A stretch of 64,000 bases of DNA from Oryzias latipes (GCF_002234675.1 NC_019867.2:26649166-26713165), one strand, 5' to 3'. Positions 24,701-35,774 are shown, counted from the first letter of the stretch. The notes: generated by a model from the letters alone, not told the origin. Program-made: numbers and translations.

Positions 24701-25608
24701 AGGCTGCACTTCCATCTACATGCTTCCACTGGTAAAAAACAAAACATTTGTTGCCATAGCTACGCAGATGACACATATATATAAGACATGTCACCAGGAG
24801 CCCGAGGCCATGTACAGGCTTTTGGTAAATGCAATGAGTACATTATTGCCTGGATGTGTCACAACTTACTTCAGTTAAACAAAGACACAACTGAGGTTAT
24901 TGTCTTTGGGGCTAAAGAGAACCGTCTGGAGGTCGCTACAGAGCTTCAATCTATTCATCTAAAAAACACCAACCACTAAACATGGGTCTAGGGATGGACA
25001 CACCTAAATTCTCATAAACACATTAAGCCAGTCACATAAATCAGCCTACTATCATCTTAAAAATCTGTCAAGGATTAAAGATCTGATGACTAAGCAGGAC
25101 CTGGAGAAACAAGTTCAGGCATTCATCTTTCGTCGACTTGTCTACTGCAACAGTAGCCGCGTTTACATGGGCAAAAGTAATCGGAATGAACGCCTGATCG
25201 GAAAGAAAATGCGTCATGTAAACGCGCCGTTCGGAATACTCTGCCCCGATCAGACTCATTCGGATCAGAATTTCTTTCCGATCGAGATAGGTGGGTTATA
25301 CCGATCATTTATCCGATCGTGGAGCATGTAAACGGTAATTCCGATCGTGTGTCACTGCTGCTCTGGTTTACGTCATGCATAGACGGTGTTTCGCTGAGAG
25401 AAAGCTTTGGAGCGCATACAGGACCGACCAGCTGCTTTGCGGACGCCCCGTGAAAAGCGCCGCTCCGCTCTTGCCACGCTGGGTCTCCCCTCTCTTTCAC
25501 CCCTCATGGGGGAGATTCGGAGGAGGGGCGCTTCGTGCCCCCCGACGCTCACTCGGTCCACTGGCACCTGAGTGAGCAGAGGAGCTGGATTAATAATTTT
25601 GTGTCTGT

Positions 25609-25639
<31 letters not shown>

Positions 25640-28600
25640 GGGGGGCTTTTTTACGTGTGCGTTTTGTTGTTTTGTTATGTGTGGGAGAATTCAGACTGCG
25701 AGCCGTCCCGCCGCTCTAGGTTAGCGGCTGCAGGACTCGGGAGGAACCGTGTTCGAACAGAGCTCGGGCCGCTAGCTCACAAAGTGGCTTTGGGGCGGTC
25801 TGTGTGAACTTTTCAGAGCATAAATAAATGTCGCTCAGTCCTTAGAAAGCTGCAGATTGCTGCGTTTCTCGCACGGTCCTGGATTTTGTGTCCATCAGGT
25901 TAATGATGTTAGCCCGTGTTAGCCTGTCCTAAGCTTTCGTCCATCTTAATTCTTCCACAAAAAAGCACTGACCACACAGATTAAATATAACGATGAGCGA
26001 ACAGGCACTTCATAATATTCATAACATTAATAAAAGCACGTTTGAAAGATCGTCTCGTATGTTACCGAGCTGCTGTATAAATGTCTGTGGCAGCGGTTTG
26101 TTTACAACGGGACCTATTTCCGCATCCGGGTGATTTTACACTACTGCGCATGCCCAAATTATTCATTCCGAACGAAAGTGTGAGCCATGGGAACGTTTGT
26201 TCTAATCGGAAAAAGGTTTTCTGTGCCCATGTGCACGGGTGAATTTTAACCCGACCATTGATCCGATCAAGATATTCTGCCCATGTAACCGCGGCTAGTG
26301 TTTTTACTGGACTACCAAAAAAAATCAATCAGGAAGCTGCAGCTGATTCAGAGCACTGCTGCTCGGGTTCTCACCTTGACTAAAGAAGTAGACCAGTTCT
26401 AAGGTCTTTAAACTGTCTGCCTGCTTGCCAGAGGATAGACTCTGAAGTTCTGTTCCTGGTTTATAAAGCCTTGAATGGTTTAGCACCAAATTACATGACT
26501 GACCTCCTGACCCAGTGTGTACCAGCCAGACCTCTCCGGTCATCTGGACCCAGTTTTCTGTCAGTTCCTAGAGTCAAAACCAAACCTGCTGCATTCAGCT
26601 TCTATGCAGCACAGATCTGGAACAGACTTCCAGAAAGCCTTAGTTCAGCTGAAACACTCTTTATTTGAAGGGCCTATACCACACAAAAATCTTTTTTTTT
26701 TTTTTTTTTTTTAGCTTTTAATTGCATTTTAGTGTTCATTCCTTACAAAAACAATCCAAAACAATATTTTGATCCATTAACATTTTCTTAGTATTCATCC
26801 AAATACGTTCACACCGTGATTTGCTCGGCAGAGGCGGCCAGTTTTAATGTTAACTACAGACGCGATCCGAGGTCTTGTGGATATGTCTGCCAGCAACACG
26901 ATTTGAGCAGGGCGGCAGGATTTTGGTGGTGCAGACAGACTTCAAATATCTGAATTTTGTTGCATCTAACAACCAGGGACTCGGGTTTGGGGCATGTGAC
27001 GTCTTGGGTGAATAGCTCAGCAGGTAGAAAACACATCCAATGCAAGCATTTTTGCCCTGAACTTCTGTTCATTTCCTTAACCGGTGGGGGCTGCAGGGTT
27101 GCCTGAGCCCGTCCCGGCTACTGTTGGGCAAAGGCGGGATTCACCCTGGACAGGTAGCCAGCCTGTCGCACCTGTGGCGGCTCTCGGTCTGCTGGCAGAG
27201 CTCGCTGGCTTGCTAGCTACGCCGGCAGACAGAGAGACGCTGCAGGATGAGAAGGTTGTCTTTGAACCAGTTTTACTCAAATAATAATAAATAATAATTA
27301 TAATAAATTCACTTTGTGTTTGGAACCGTTTCACCCGCCTGGCCCCATTATTCATCTTACCAGCTTTACAGTTGAGGCAGCAAATGTTGCCGTTCGGGTA
27401 CTCCTGCTCTCCACAGGCGCCAAAATGTCGTCGTCTTCTGACTCTCAATCCAGGCGGGAGGTTCGCCGCTGTCAATGTGACAAGAAACGCAAGACAGCCC
27501 ACTGAAACCTACAGAAAAGAAACAAACATTACAGCGCATCAAACATTTGCATCCAGACATATTCATTTATATAAACAAAGCAATAACATTCAAGGTTTTG
27601 GTGTTTTGTAGATCATTTCGTTGTTGTTACACAGATTTTGCTAAAAACCAAATGAGTGCTCTAATGATGAGCAGAGGAAAAGTGGGATGAACCAACAGAA
27701 ACAAAACTGCTGATAAAGAAGAATGTAACTTTTTTGATAGCCAAACTTTTCACATCCTTTTTTCTGTTTGTTTTACTTGCTTCAACTCACAAGGACGTGA
27801 CTAACAACTCTGTTCATTGATAAGTGGGTGACAAACCACAAACCTGACATCCTTCATGGCGCGGCAGAATGAGTCAGGTTTATTGCAGTAACACAAACAT
27901 AGCTCACTGCATTTTTTATGTAAGTTCATAAAAGAAAACGAAAAAGTCAAACTTTTTAAGGCAAATACAGACATGTTGGAAGAACAACACTCACTCTCAC
28001 TGCACTTCACAACCTGACTTTTAGTTGTTTGTAAAATTAGTGTGATCTCTTTATGGAGACATGTGTGTCTGCACAACACCAGTGCAAAGGGTCTTTTGCT
28101 GTCTTGCATATGTAAACCAGATTTGATGATGTTCTAAATCAGGGGTCGGCTACCTGGGGTTACAGTTTGCACATGGGGAGGAAGACAGCGGCACACGAGG
28201 GTGCGACAACAATAAGCACTAGATCTGTCGTCTGTTTTTTCACAGTGTTCTATCCATGTCTATAAAAGAAATCTTCCCTTTAGGACAAATATGTTCTTGT
28301 GTGCATTTTATATGCTGTTAGCTGCCGTTGGATGAATGGTGAAATATCTAGTTCTTTCATTGTAAATCTGACTCCAGAAGAGTCAGTGCCTCACCAGCCA
28401 TCAACCTCACTGCACGTCAACGTTACCCACAAATGGGAAAACTGATTTACACAGAAACAGATATTTTAAAATCGATTCAGTAACTGTCAGTGAAACTCAG
28501 TTTAGCTCAATTTGCACTTTAAATTTCTATTTTAGCATGCCTAAATCAAATTATTCTAACCAATAAAATCAGATTCATATTTTAACTGCTGTCTTCATAG

Positions 28601-28684
28601 GTACCAAAACCTTTCTAAACTTTCACGACTACGTATTACTTTTATTTTGAAAAAAAAGATGTTTCTTCTCCCTACCCTTATTTG

Positions 28685-28776
<92 letters not shown>

Positions 28777-29464
28777 TAAGTGTATTACAAGTATAGTTAG
28801 TCTAAACTAAAAGTGAGGGAATATAAGGAAATATAGTTCCAGCTTCGGTTCCAACATACCTTGAGTCTAAATATAATAACTTCAAATGTTCCGTTCCGTT
28901 GTAAACAATATTCCGTCAATATATTTATAAGCAAGTAGAATATGTAAAATAGGTTTCAAGTGCCACTTCATGCAGTTTAAAAAATAAATATGGAGAAAGA
29001 AAACAAACAAAACCAAATCAACCACTAGACAATACGGCAGCTCACGTGCGTCAAAATAGCTGGAGCGTCTCGCTACTTTCTCCAGTTCCAGAGGAATTTG
29101 TCACCTGAGCGCAAACAGCGACAGTCAAATATTAAGCCAACTCACCGGGAAACTCCGTTTCCAGCGTCTGTCCTAACAAACCTTTGAGTCCGTCTCCGTT
29201 CAAAGTTTTTTTAAGTTCCTTTAAACTAACTCACATACAATGTTTTGGTTTGTTTACATATCCGGAACAATAAAGCGCAACAAGTGACATAAAACCCAGA
29301 CAGATTACAGAACAAGTCCCGACATAACGCTCCCGACATAACGCTCCCTATATTACCCACCGACAAACACGTCGACGGAGCTTGGTTGTTAATTCTCCGT
29401 CTACTTTTACCAAACTGAATATCTTCACGGGTAAATGACTTACCATGAACCGACAGACCTCCAT
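18736..29464 (-). CDS. TRAIL-receptor-like death receptor (TNFRSF10 type), complete, nine coding exons
   Basis: Minus-strand exons: 29464-29444, 27508-27361, 23185-23057, 22983-22872, 22788-22697, 22610-22515, 20247-20207, 19194-19158, 19037-18736. All have GT-AG borders and compatible phases, giving 325 residues. Domains: signal peptide 1-22 assembled across exons 1-2; extracellular cysteine-rich domains from Cys39 to about 157 (key pieces [47 protein letters not shown]), with one N-glycosylation sequon at N147; a transmembrane helix about 169-190 followed by KYKKKCGC; a short acidic linker; and a death domain about 229-310 ([36 protein letters not shown]). Ligand-bound receptors of this family recruit FADD/caspase-8 to trigger apoptosis. 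The death-domain text is closest to TRAIL receptors (DR4/DR5, zebrafish hdr), and the neighbouring unc5d gene supports this. Fas and TNFRSF1A are less likely. Confidence 0.82.
20540..20845 (+). repeat. LINE 3'-tail-like repeat in intron 7 of the death receptor
   Basis: It ends with AATTTCCCCAATGTGGGAT, then TAATAAAG and repeated 'TAACTAAAC', the characteristic 3' end of many fish CR1/Rex1-type LINEs. No reverse-transcriptase codons remain. Confidence 0.45.
20846..22514. other. Intron 7 of the death receptor, remaining part
   Basis: Between exon 7 (20207-20247) and exon 6 (22515-22610) no further exon is needed, because the phases already join. Short frames at 21529 and 22168 have no recognised domain. 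Confidence 0.5.
23186..24439. other. Left part of intron 2 of the death receptor
   Basis: No exon is required here. The stretch 23330-23690 is rich in AATCGATT-type palindromic words (CGAATCGATCC, GATCGATTAATCGATTCC) that resemble the end of a dispersed DNA repeat, but no matching terminus was found. Confidence 0.35.
25155..26296. mobile_element. Non-autonomous DNA element with 3-bp target duplication
   Basis: The ends are AGCCGCGTTTACATGG at the left and CCATGTAACCGCGGCT at the right, inverted repeats with one or two differences. Both flanks carry AGT. Excising the element plus one AGT restores the LINE text [12 protein letters not shown], so the boundaries are exact. Sub-terminal CCGATCGG/ATCGGAA words recur near both ends. 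The interior is GC-rich without transposase. A 3-bp duplication occurs in PIF/Harbinger and CACTA superfamilies; which one applies here is not settled. Confidence 0.75.
25606..25646. repeat. (GT)n followed by a run of about 24 G
   Basis: A dinucleotide repeat leads directly into an uninterrupted G homopolymer inside the inserted element. The homopolymer length may be affected by sequencing error. Confidence 0.85.
26671..26715. repeat. Fragment of the GGGCCTATACCA repeat end plus poly(T)
   Basis: GAAGGGCCTATACCACACAAAAA (starting about 26668) matches the inverted terminus of the MITEs at 51673 and 58701, followed by a run of about 20 T. Confidence 0.4.
26805..27072. repeat. Dispersed repeat related to 54333-54525
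   Basis: Shared words with the second copy include TACGTTYACAC-type start, GCAGAGGCG, GCGATCSGAGGT-type, GCAGCAACACG-like, TCAAATATCTGAAYTTT and the GTGACRT end. No coding sequence. Its minus-strand frame of 72 codons is a chance frame. Confidence 0.5.
27073..27185. repeat. Common fish repeat motif 'CACCCTGGACAGGT'
   Basis: The text CTTAACCGGTGGGGGCTGCAG, then GGCAAAGGCGGGATTCACC and CTGGACAGGTAGCCAG resembles a very widespread fish interspersed repeat. Shorter relatives occur at 10095-10130, 44095-44165 and 54095-54175. Confidence 0.5.
27509..29443. other. Intron 1 of the death receptor
   Basis: Contains a long (AT)n tract and a CAGGGGTCGGCTACCTGGGG motif at 28141-28160 that looks like a hAT terminus without a partner. 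A 102-codon cysteine-containing minus-strand frame at 27801-28109 was considered and not accepted as an exon, because exons 1 and 2 already join in phase. Confidence 0.5.
28687..28772. repeat. (AT)n microsatellite, about 43 units
   Basis: An uninterrupted AT dinucleotide tract of about 86 bases, self-complementary and able to extrude as a cruciform. Confidence 0.95.
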
Positions 29465-29640
29465 GTTAGGATGACAAAAACAAATGCCATCGAGGGAAAC
29501 CGATTTCCAATTAAACGCACTCTAAACGCCGACGCGCAGGTAGTTCCGGTGGGCGGAGTCTAAAAAGTTTATAGTTGTTCTAAAAAGGAAGAACCTCCCA
29601 CACGTTTGTTCATCCAATTTGTGCTGGAAAACAAAACGAA
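29465..29640 (-). promoter_or_regulatory. 5' leader and putative promoter of the death receptor
   Basis: An upstream ATG at 29490 opens a short frame that runs past the true start in another phase and, after splicing to exon 2, stops at TGA 13 codons into that exon. It is therefore a 28-codon overlapping uORF. A GGGCGGAG GC-box-like word lies at 29552-29559. No TATA box was seen and the transcription start is unknown. Confidence 0.35.
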
Positions 29641-29866
29641 AACTATCTTATTTCTGTACCATAATGAGTGAAGAATGTGTTTTTAAAACACAATAATTAT
29701 TATTTTTACTAGTCACTTGCTGACTACTTATGGAAGACTTTTTAAAGTTTATTATATTGGAAATGTCATGCAGAAGATAAATTTATCACTATCATTTTTA
29801 TTTTAAAACTCATATTTTCTCCGTTAAAAGTAAGTTAAGAGTTGTAAAAGAGAAAACTCTAACCCA

Positions 29867-30050
29867 GGGGCCCTCAACCTGAGGCTCCAGGGCCCCGTGT
29901 TGCTCTTTCATCCCTCCATGGCTCTTTGGTTTTGCAGCAGAGAAATGGGAAATATTGGACTAAATAATGGATTTGTAGTTTTAGTTTTATGTTTAGATTT
30001 TTAGCATATTCAATAACTGAACAAAACGAGGATTAAAGGTTTAATCGACT
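29867..30050. repeat. hAT-like repeat end
   Basis: CAGGGGCCCTCAACCTGAGGCTCC followed by GCTCTTTCATCCCTCCATGGCTCTTT is the typical 'CAGGGG..CAACC..GGCTC' terminus of fish hAT-type repeats. No opposite terminus was found nearby. Confidence 0.4.
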
Positions 30051-30269
30051 GTCAGAGTAGTTTATTATCGGAAAAGTTTAGATCTTCTGCCAGACAACAG
30101 TGTCTAGTTGCTGTTCTTAAAATAAATAAATCAAATAAAAAAAGTTCTTAAAATATTGGATCTACATGTAAAAATACAAAAAATTGATATAACACCAATA
30201 TTGTTATATTTATATTAAGTAATAAATGCATAAAAACGATTAAGACACATCAAAGCCATAATGACCGGA

Positions 30270-30576
30270 AAAAAAACACGTTGACTTTCTTGCATTTTTG
30301 CTCAGACAAGGAAAACAAAGAAGTACGTGAATCTATTTGTCTGCAAGTGGATGCATTCGAATGGAGCAGAGCAGGGAGATTGGGTCCCACCGATTGTGGC
30401 TTCTGCGTCAAACCTACAACTTTTGTCTGCTCCTGATTCACAACTATTTGAATGAGGAAATACTAACAAATGCATTTTTAAGCTTAATTATCTCTATGTA
30501 TGCTCCATCGTGAGAGGAATGCTACAAGAACTTGTTATACACATCAAAATCACGATTTTCATTGGAGTGGGACCTA
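30270..30576 (-). repeat. Repeat family F1, partial copy E (minus orientation)
   Basis: Shared blocks: ACAAGGAAAACAAAGAAGT, TCTATTTGTCTGCAAGTGGATGCAT, TGCTCCTGATTCAC and the terminal TTTTCATTGGAGTGGGACC. Only the left half of the family (in its own orientation) is present. Confidence 0.6.
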
Positions 30577-30605
30577 AAAACCAAAAACACACTCTGTTGA
30601 TCTAT

Positions 30606-31464
30606 TGTACAGTGCTATGAGAAAGTTTGGGCACCCCTGATAATTTTCAAGGTTTTTCTTCATAAATCATTGGTTGTTTGGATCATCAATTTCAGTTAAA
30701 GATGTCATTTAGCAGATGAGCACAGTTTATCCAAAACCGTGTCTCTGTTTATTCCACCATGTTCGTTCTCCTCCTCCTCCAGTACAGACACAACCTGAAC
30801 CATACAAAACAGACTCCCCATAGTGGGCGGAGTCAAGCAAGCACCATACATCACAGCAGATACTGGAAATCTTGTCCACGTTGAAGGTCGCATGGATTCC
30901 AGTCAGTATCAGCAGATTCTTACAAACAATGTTCAAGAATCAGTGAAAAAGTTGAAGTTGCGCCAGGGCTGGATACTTCAACAAGACAATGACCCTAAAC
31001 ACTGCTCTAATTCTACAAAGGCTTTCATGCAGAGGAACAAGTACAATGTTGTGGAATTGCCATCTCAGTCCCCAGACCCGAATCTTTTTGAAAATCTGTG
31101 GTGTGATTTAAAGCGGGCTGTCCATGCTTGGAAGCCATCAAATCTGACTGAACTGGAGATGTTCTGCAAAGAGGAATGGTCCAAAATACCTTCAACCAGA
31201 ATCCAGGCCCTTATTGGAAGCCATAGGATCGGTTAGAGGCTGTCATTTCTGCAAAAGGAGGATCTACTAAATATTGATGGCATGTCTCCGTTGGGGTGCC
31301 CAAATTTACGCACCTGCCTATCTTTGTTTAAGTAATTATTGAAGTTTCTTTAAATCCAATAAACTTCATTTCACTTCTGAGATATCACTGTGTTCATCTG
31401 CTATATGATATCTTTAACTGAAATTGATGATCCAAACAACCAATGATTTATGAAGAAAAATAAG
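30606..31464 (+). mobile_element. Tc1-like transposon, internally deleted
   Basis: The left end starts after a TA with CAGTGCTATGAGAAAGTTTG (30610). A long sub-terminal arm (30653-30726) is repeated inverted at 31387-31460 with only a few differences. The open frame at 30823-31236 is the C-terminal half of a Tc1 transposase: LQQDNDPKHCS carries the second catalytic Asp and QSPDPNLFENLWCDLKRAVH the final acidic region, where the usual Asn-Pro-Ile-Glu has become Asn-Leu-Phe-Glu. The DNA-binding half and the first Asp are missing and the outer right terminus is lost, so the copy is inactive. Confidence 0.75.
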
Positions 31465-33234
31465 AAAAAAAAAACTTAAACTCATACCTCTGTAGTTGTA
31501 GTAAAATGTAATGTTCTGAATGTATTTCCATGCTTATTATTTGGTTTTTGGCACAAAGGTTATATGCAAAAACCTTAATCCACTTTCATCAGTGATTTTA
31601 TAGTAAGAGCCTGTAAAATCAATTAATGTTAATATTTAATTTCATTACCTTCTGTAATGTTTTATTAGTCTTTACTAAAAATAAAAAAATAAGTAAATAA
31701 AAATATCTGCTTTATACACTAAACGTTGATCTACTTGATATACCATCTTTCTTATTGTAGCATGATATGCATCATTACTCAAACTATTTTGCAGGTGAAT
31801 GTGTTGGTTTTTAATTAATTACATGCCAAGTCATTCCTTCCAGACCAAAACATGCTGCTTTGGCTTTGAGAGGCTTTGAAATCAGATATGTTGAATTGCA
31901 CCTATTCACCTAGTACATACTAAAAAAAATAGCATATTAGGGTGTTTTAGGTACGTAGTTAATAACCTGCCAGTACAGCAACGAGTGCTGCCTTTTCCAA
32001 CTATGATGCTGAGAACATTTATTTTTAAACTATGTAAAGAAAATATCTGAAAAAAATATGTGTCCCTTGCATCTTGCTCTCTGCAAGCTCTCCATTTTCA
32101 GAATGCAGAAATGTCGTTTCACAGTTGTGTTCAGACAGACAGCAGTGTATAAGGCTGCTGTGCAAAATGGTGTTTTCGGGGTTTTTTAAGTCTAACATTA
32201 TCTAACGGGCAGTTGTCTGCAGCCTGTTGATATGTAGTTCGACAGGAAGCAGTGGGTTGTGGATGCAGGAGATGAGAAAAAAAAGGGTGTCAATCTGTCA
32301 CTTGTGGAACTCAGAAAAAGCGATGTTTGGACTTTATTTTGGAAGTAAATCAGAAACTGGGTTGTTAGATTTTTGGCTTCATAACGGTCTGAGCTATACA
32401 TTTATAGTTAAATCTTCGACTTCGGAGAGAAAAGGTAAACATAGTGTTTTTACCCGTTGTTTTTATATGCAGAAATCATTTAAATTTATGTTTGTGTGCT
32501 GGTATTCTGAAAGAAAATGTTTCAAAGAAAATAAAACAACTAATACATATTGTTATTTGATATTTTTAGTAATATATATTATAAAATATATTGTAATCTA
32601 ATATATCTTGATATAATTTATTATATTTTTATTTTTATCCGAGCCAGAGGTGGTTTAGCAAGTTTTTCTGGATCTTTGTTTTCAGCGCTGCTCTGTACAG
32701 AACAGTTAATAACATTACTATTTGGAGGTGTGGTAACACAGCAATGACGTCACACATATGAATGTAAATATTTCTTGAAGATCTTTAAGAAATTCATGAT
32801 CTAAAAGACACTAAATAACAGCAGCAACATTAGCTATCCAGCATCATGTTACCATAAAGACAAGTTAAAAAAAAAAGACTCAACTCTAGTATTTCCTGAG
32901 CTGATGTTTGTATTATCCAGTTTGATACAAGTGGTAAGGCCTCAAAAAGAATGGAGGAGAGATTGTTGTACATGATGTCAAAAGGCGTAACCTCAGTGCG
33001 GTGATGTGATGATGAGGCAGCATCTCACCTATAGGCTGGAAAAAAGGAAAGTTCTGTGAAGAGAATGAGTTTGGGACCTCAGGAGCCAATTCTGTTGAGA
33101 GGGATGTTGCATAAGACACATCATATATTGAGCAACATTTAACAATGTAGGAGAGAACAGTGTCCTCAGGTTCCTGCAGGTCTTATGCAACAATTATGTT
33201 CATTTGCACACCAACCTGGTTTAAGGGGTGAGAG
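31465..33234. other. Intergenic DNA, nothing recognised
   Basis: AT-rich with no convincing exon. Frames at 32198-32747 show no domain. Confidence 0.4.
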
Positions 33235-33251
33235 GTGTGTGCATGTGTGTG

Positions 33252-33335
<84 letters not shown>

Positions 33336-33362
33336 GGTGGGTGGGTGGGTGGGGGTGGGGGG
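33235..33362 (+). repeat. (TG)n microsatellite grading into (GGGT)n
   Basis: About 45 TG units (33235-33326) are followed by seven GGGT-type units and longer G runs (33327-33362). The G-rich end fulfils the four-tract rule for an intramolecular G-quadruplex. The translated His-Thr frames here are artefacts. Confidence 0.95.
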
Positions 33363-33764
33363 TTAAGGTCCTTTTGAAATGTATTAAGTTTGTTTTGAAC
33401 TTTGAGATGCTATGTGTAAAAAGTGACAAGTAGTATCAATACATTTAGATTTGATTAGAATTGTAAAAAGAAAAAATCTTATATTCTGAAATAGATATTC
33501 TAGATTAATGTCAAATTCAGCGCATGAGGGGGAATATGCCAAATGTTTCTATTTATTTCTAACAAATGGATGCAAAAACAATAAGCACTGGATGTTTGGG
33601 TAGCTTGACATGTTACTTTTTCATTTCCGAAAGAACGCACATGAAAAATGTCTCTGGTGAATTTGTCTAAAAGGACATAAATAGGAAGCAAGCAAGTATA
33701 CATGATTTTTTTTCTGAAGCAGAGCAATGATGCAATGTACAGTTTGAATAGTCTGAATCATACT

Positions 33765-34915
33765 GTATGTACACTATATTACTAAAGATATTGTCTCCCA
33801 TGCAGACAGTTTTTACAAACATTGGTGAAAGAATGTTTGCAATGATCTCAGGAGGTCAGTGAATTTCAGCGTGGAACTGTCATAGGACGCCACCTGTGCA
33901 ACCAATCCAGAGGTGAAATTTCCTGGCTCCTAAATATTCCAGTCAGCTTTCAACTCAATCTGAACAAAATGGCAGAGTTTGGGAACAACAGCAACTCAGC
34001 CAAGAAGTGGTAGGTCACGTAAACTGACGGAGAGGAGTCAGCGGATGCTGAAACGCATACTGGAAAGAGGTCGCTGACTTTCTGCACAGTCAATTGCTAC
34101 AGAGCTCTAAACTTTATGTGACCTTCAGATTAGCCCAAGTACAGGACGCAGAGAGCTTCATGAAATGGGTTTTCATGGCCGAGCACCACACATCACCAAG
34201 TGCAATGCAAAGCGTCGGATGCAGTGGGGTAAAGCACGCCATCACTGGACTCTAGAGCAGTGGAGACGCCTTTTGTGGAGGGATGAATCACGGTTTTCCA
34301 TCTGGCAATCTGATGGATGGTTTGGAGGTTGCCAGGAGAACGGAACATTTCAGACTGCATTGTGCACTGTGAAATATGGTGGAGTAGGAATTATGGTGTG
34401 GGCTTGTGCCTTGGTTCCAGTGGAACGATCTCTGAATGCTTCAGGATACCAAAACATTTTGGACAATTCCATGCTCCCAACCGTGTGGGAAGAGTTTGGA
34501 GCGGGTCCCTTCCTCTTCCAACATGACTGTGCACCAGTGCATGGATGGACATGGATGACTGAGTACTTGACTGGCCTGCACAGAGTCCTGACCTGAACCC
34601 GATAGAACACCTTTGGGATGAATTAGAGTGGAGACTGAGAGCCAGGCCTTCTCTACCAACATCAGTGTGTGACCTCACCAATGCGCTTTTGGAAGAATGT
34701 TCCGATAAATTCCTATAAACACACTCCTTAACCTTGTGGACAGCCTTCCCAGAAGAGTTGAAGGTGGAATAGCTGCAAAAGGTGGAGCGACAACATACTG
34801 AATTCTGTGGCTTAGGAATGGGATGGCACTTTGCTTGGTTTTATTTTCAAGTGCTGCTTGACTGTGTAATTGAGATTTGTGCATTTTGTGACACAATATC
34901 AAAAACACAGTCTGC
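33765..34915 (+). mobile_element. Tc1/mariner transposase relic
   Basis: Legible with frameshifts and stops: EFQRGTVIGRHL (helix-turn-helix region, about 33850), RSRKLTERSQRML, then a clean frame 34165-34596 with WRRLLWRDESRFSIWQSDG (first catalytic Asp), GGVGIMVWACALVP and FQHDCAPVHG (second Asp). After a shift near 34570 the third region PDLNPIEHLWDELEWRLR is legible in another frame. The left end ACACTATATTACTAAAGATA resembles a Tc1 terminus; the right end is too decayed to pair with confidence. It is a pseudogene. Confidence 0.7.
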
Positions 34916-35563
34916 ATGACTGAACAGTGTTTGCATATGGATCTTTTTACCTCCAGGCAGACTTCTACCGGCTTGAGTAAATCATGAATGTCACTCTCAA
35001 ATTGTTGCTATGCAGCTCTACATTTTCCTATTGGGGATTGATGAGATCTGAGTCTGAATTTACATATAGGCTATACATTATACTTTACACTGTCTGGAAA
35101 GGATGATGGGAAATACAATGATACAACATACAACATGTTAACCTTTCAGCTGTACATTTATTTTAAATTCAAGAAGGCTGCATGTACTTTAGCAAATTCT
35201 ACTGTACAGAAGACATCCAAAAATGTCATAGTTATAGATACAGTATACTACAAAGCTGCCCTTGCATTACCAAACGGATGTCCAGCACTAGAAAAGCTCT
35301 GCAGTCTATTCATTATTATTATAATCTTTAATTATATTTATTTTACTTTTTAATGTAAGCCAGAAAGATCTTTTTTTAACACCTTTTAAGACCTTCCTTT
35401 ACAACATTCACCATTCAAAGTAGTTAAACAAGGCACAAGAATGAAGCTGAGGTCCATGTGTGAAGCAAATAGCATGGAACCAGCCAGCTTCCCCTTTAAT
35501 GGAACAGGAAAGATTTGCCACAATCAGATTTATGAAACAACATATGATTGAGTAAGCCATTCT

Positions 35564-35774
35564 TTAACCCTTGTGCTATCCTATGACCCCACCCGTACAT
35601 TGAGGTGTTCTCCCTACCATGACAAAGGTGGATAAAGGTGGAAAGATTTCATGTCATCCATGGACACCAGTGAAGATCACAAATCATTGAAGAAAAAAGG
35701 TTCAGAGCACTGTCTAGTGGGTCTAGATGACCCATCTCCCAATGGTAAAGTGCCTAGGATAGCACAAGGGTTAC
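35564..35774 (+). mobile_element. piggyBac-like MITE, copy 4
   Basis: Element 35568-35770 (203 bp) with CCCTTGTGCTATC and GATAGCACAAGGG ends. The left flank is TTAA and the right flank is now TTAC, a single-base decay of the target duplication. Same orientation as copies 2 and 3. Confidence 0.75.

Larger units (their letters stand above)
24440..26670 (+). mobile_element. Degraded L2/Rex1-like LINE, interrupted by a DNA element
   Basis: Reverse-transcriptase motifs are legible with stops and frameshifts: [20 protein letters not shown] (motif A, 24499-24560), AYGVPQGC (motif B, about 24686) and YADDT (motif C, about 24762). A C-terminal piece at 26471-26668 contains [20 protein letters not shown]. 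The copy is broken at 25154 by a 1142-bp insertion; reading resumes as VFTGLPKKS at 26300. It lies in intron 2 of the death receptor on the opposite strand. Confidence 0.75.

Noticed and set aside
26854..27072. 72-codon minus-strand frame with several cysteines, first taken for a receptor exon
   Set aside because: The DNA matches the dispersed repeat at 54333-54525, and exon 2 already joins exon 3 in phase.
27801..28109. 102-codon cysteine-containing frame on the minus strand in intron 1 of the death receptor
   Set aside because: Exons 1 and 2 join in phase without it, it lacks the CRD cysteine pattern, and no fitting splice pair was seen.
28687..28772. Regular array considered as a CRISPR-like or satellite structure
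   Set aside because: It is a simple AT dinucleotide tract without spacers.
33166..33433. His/Thr-rich and Val/Cys-rich frames
   Set aside because: Translation of the TG/GGGT microsatellite.
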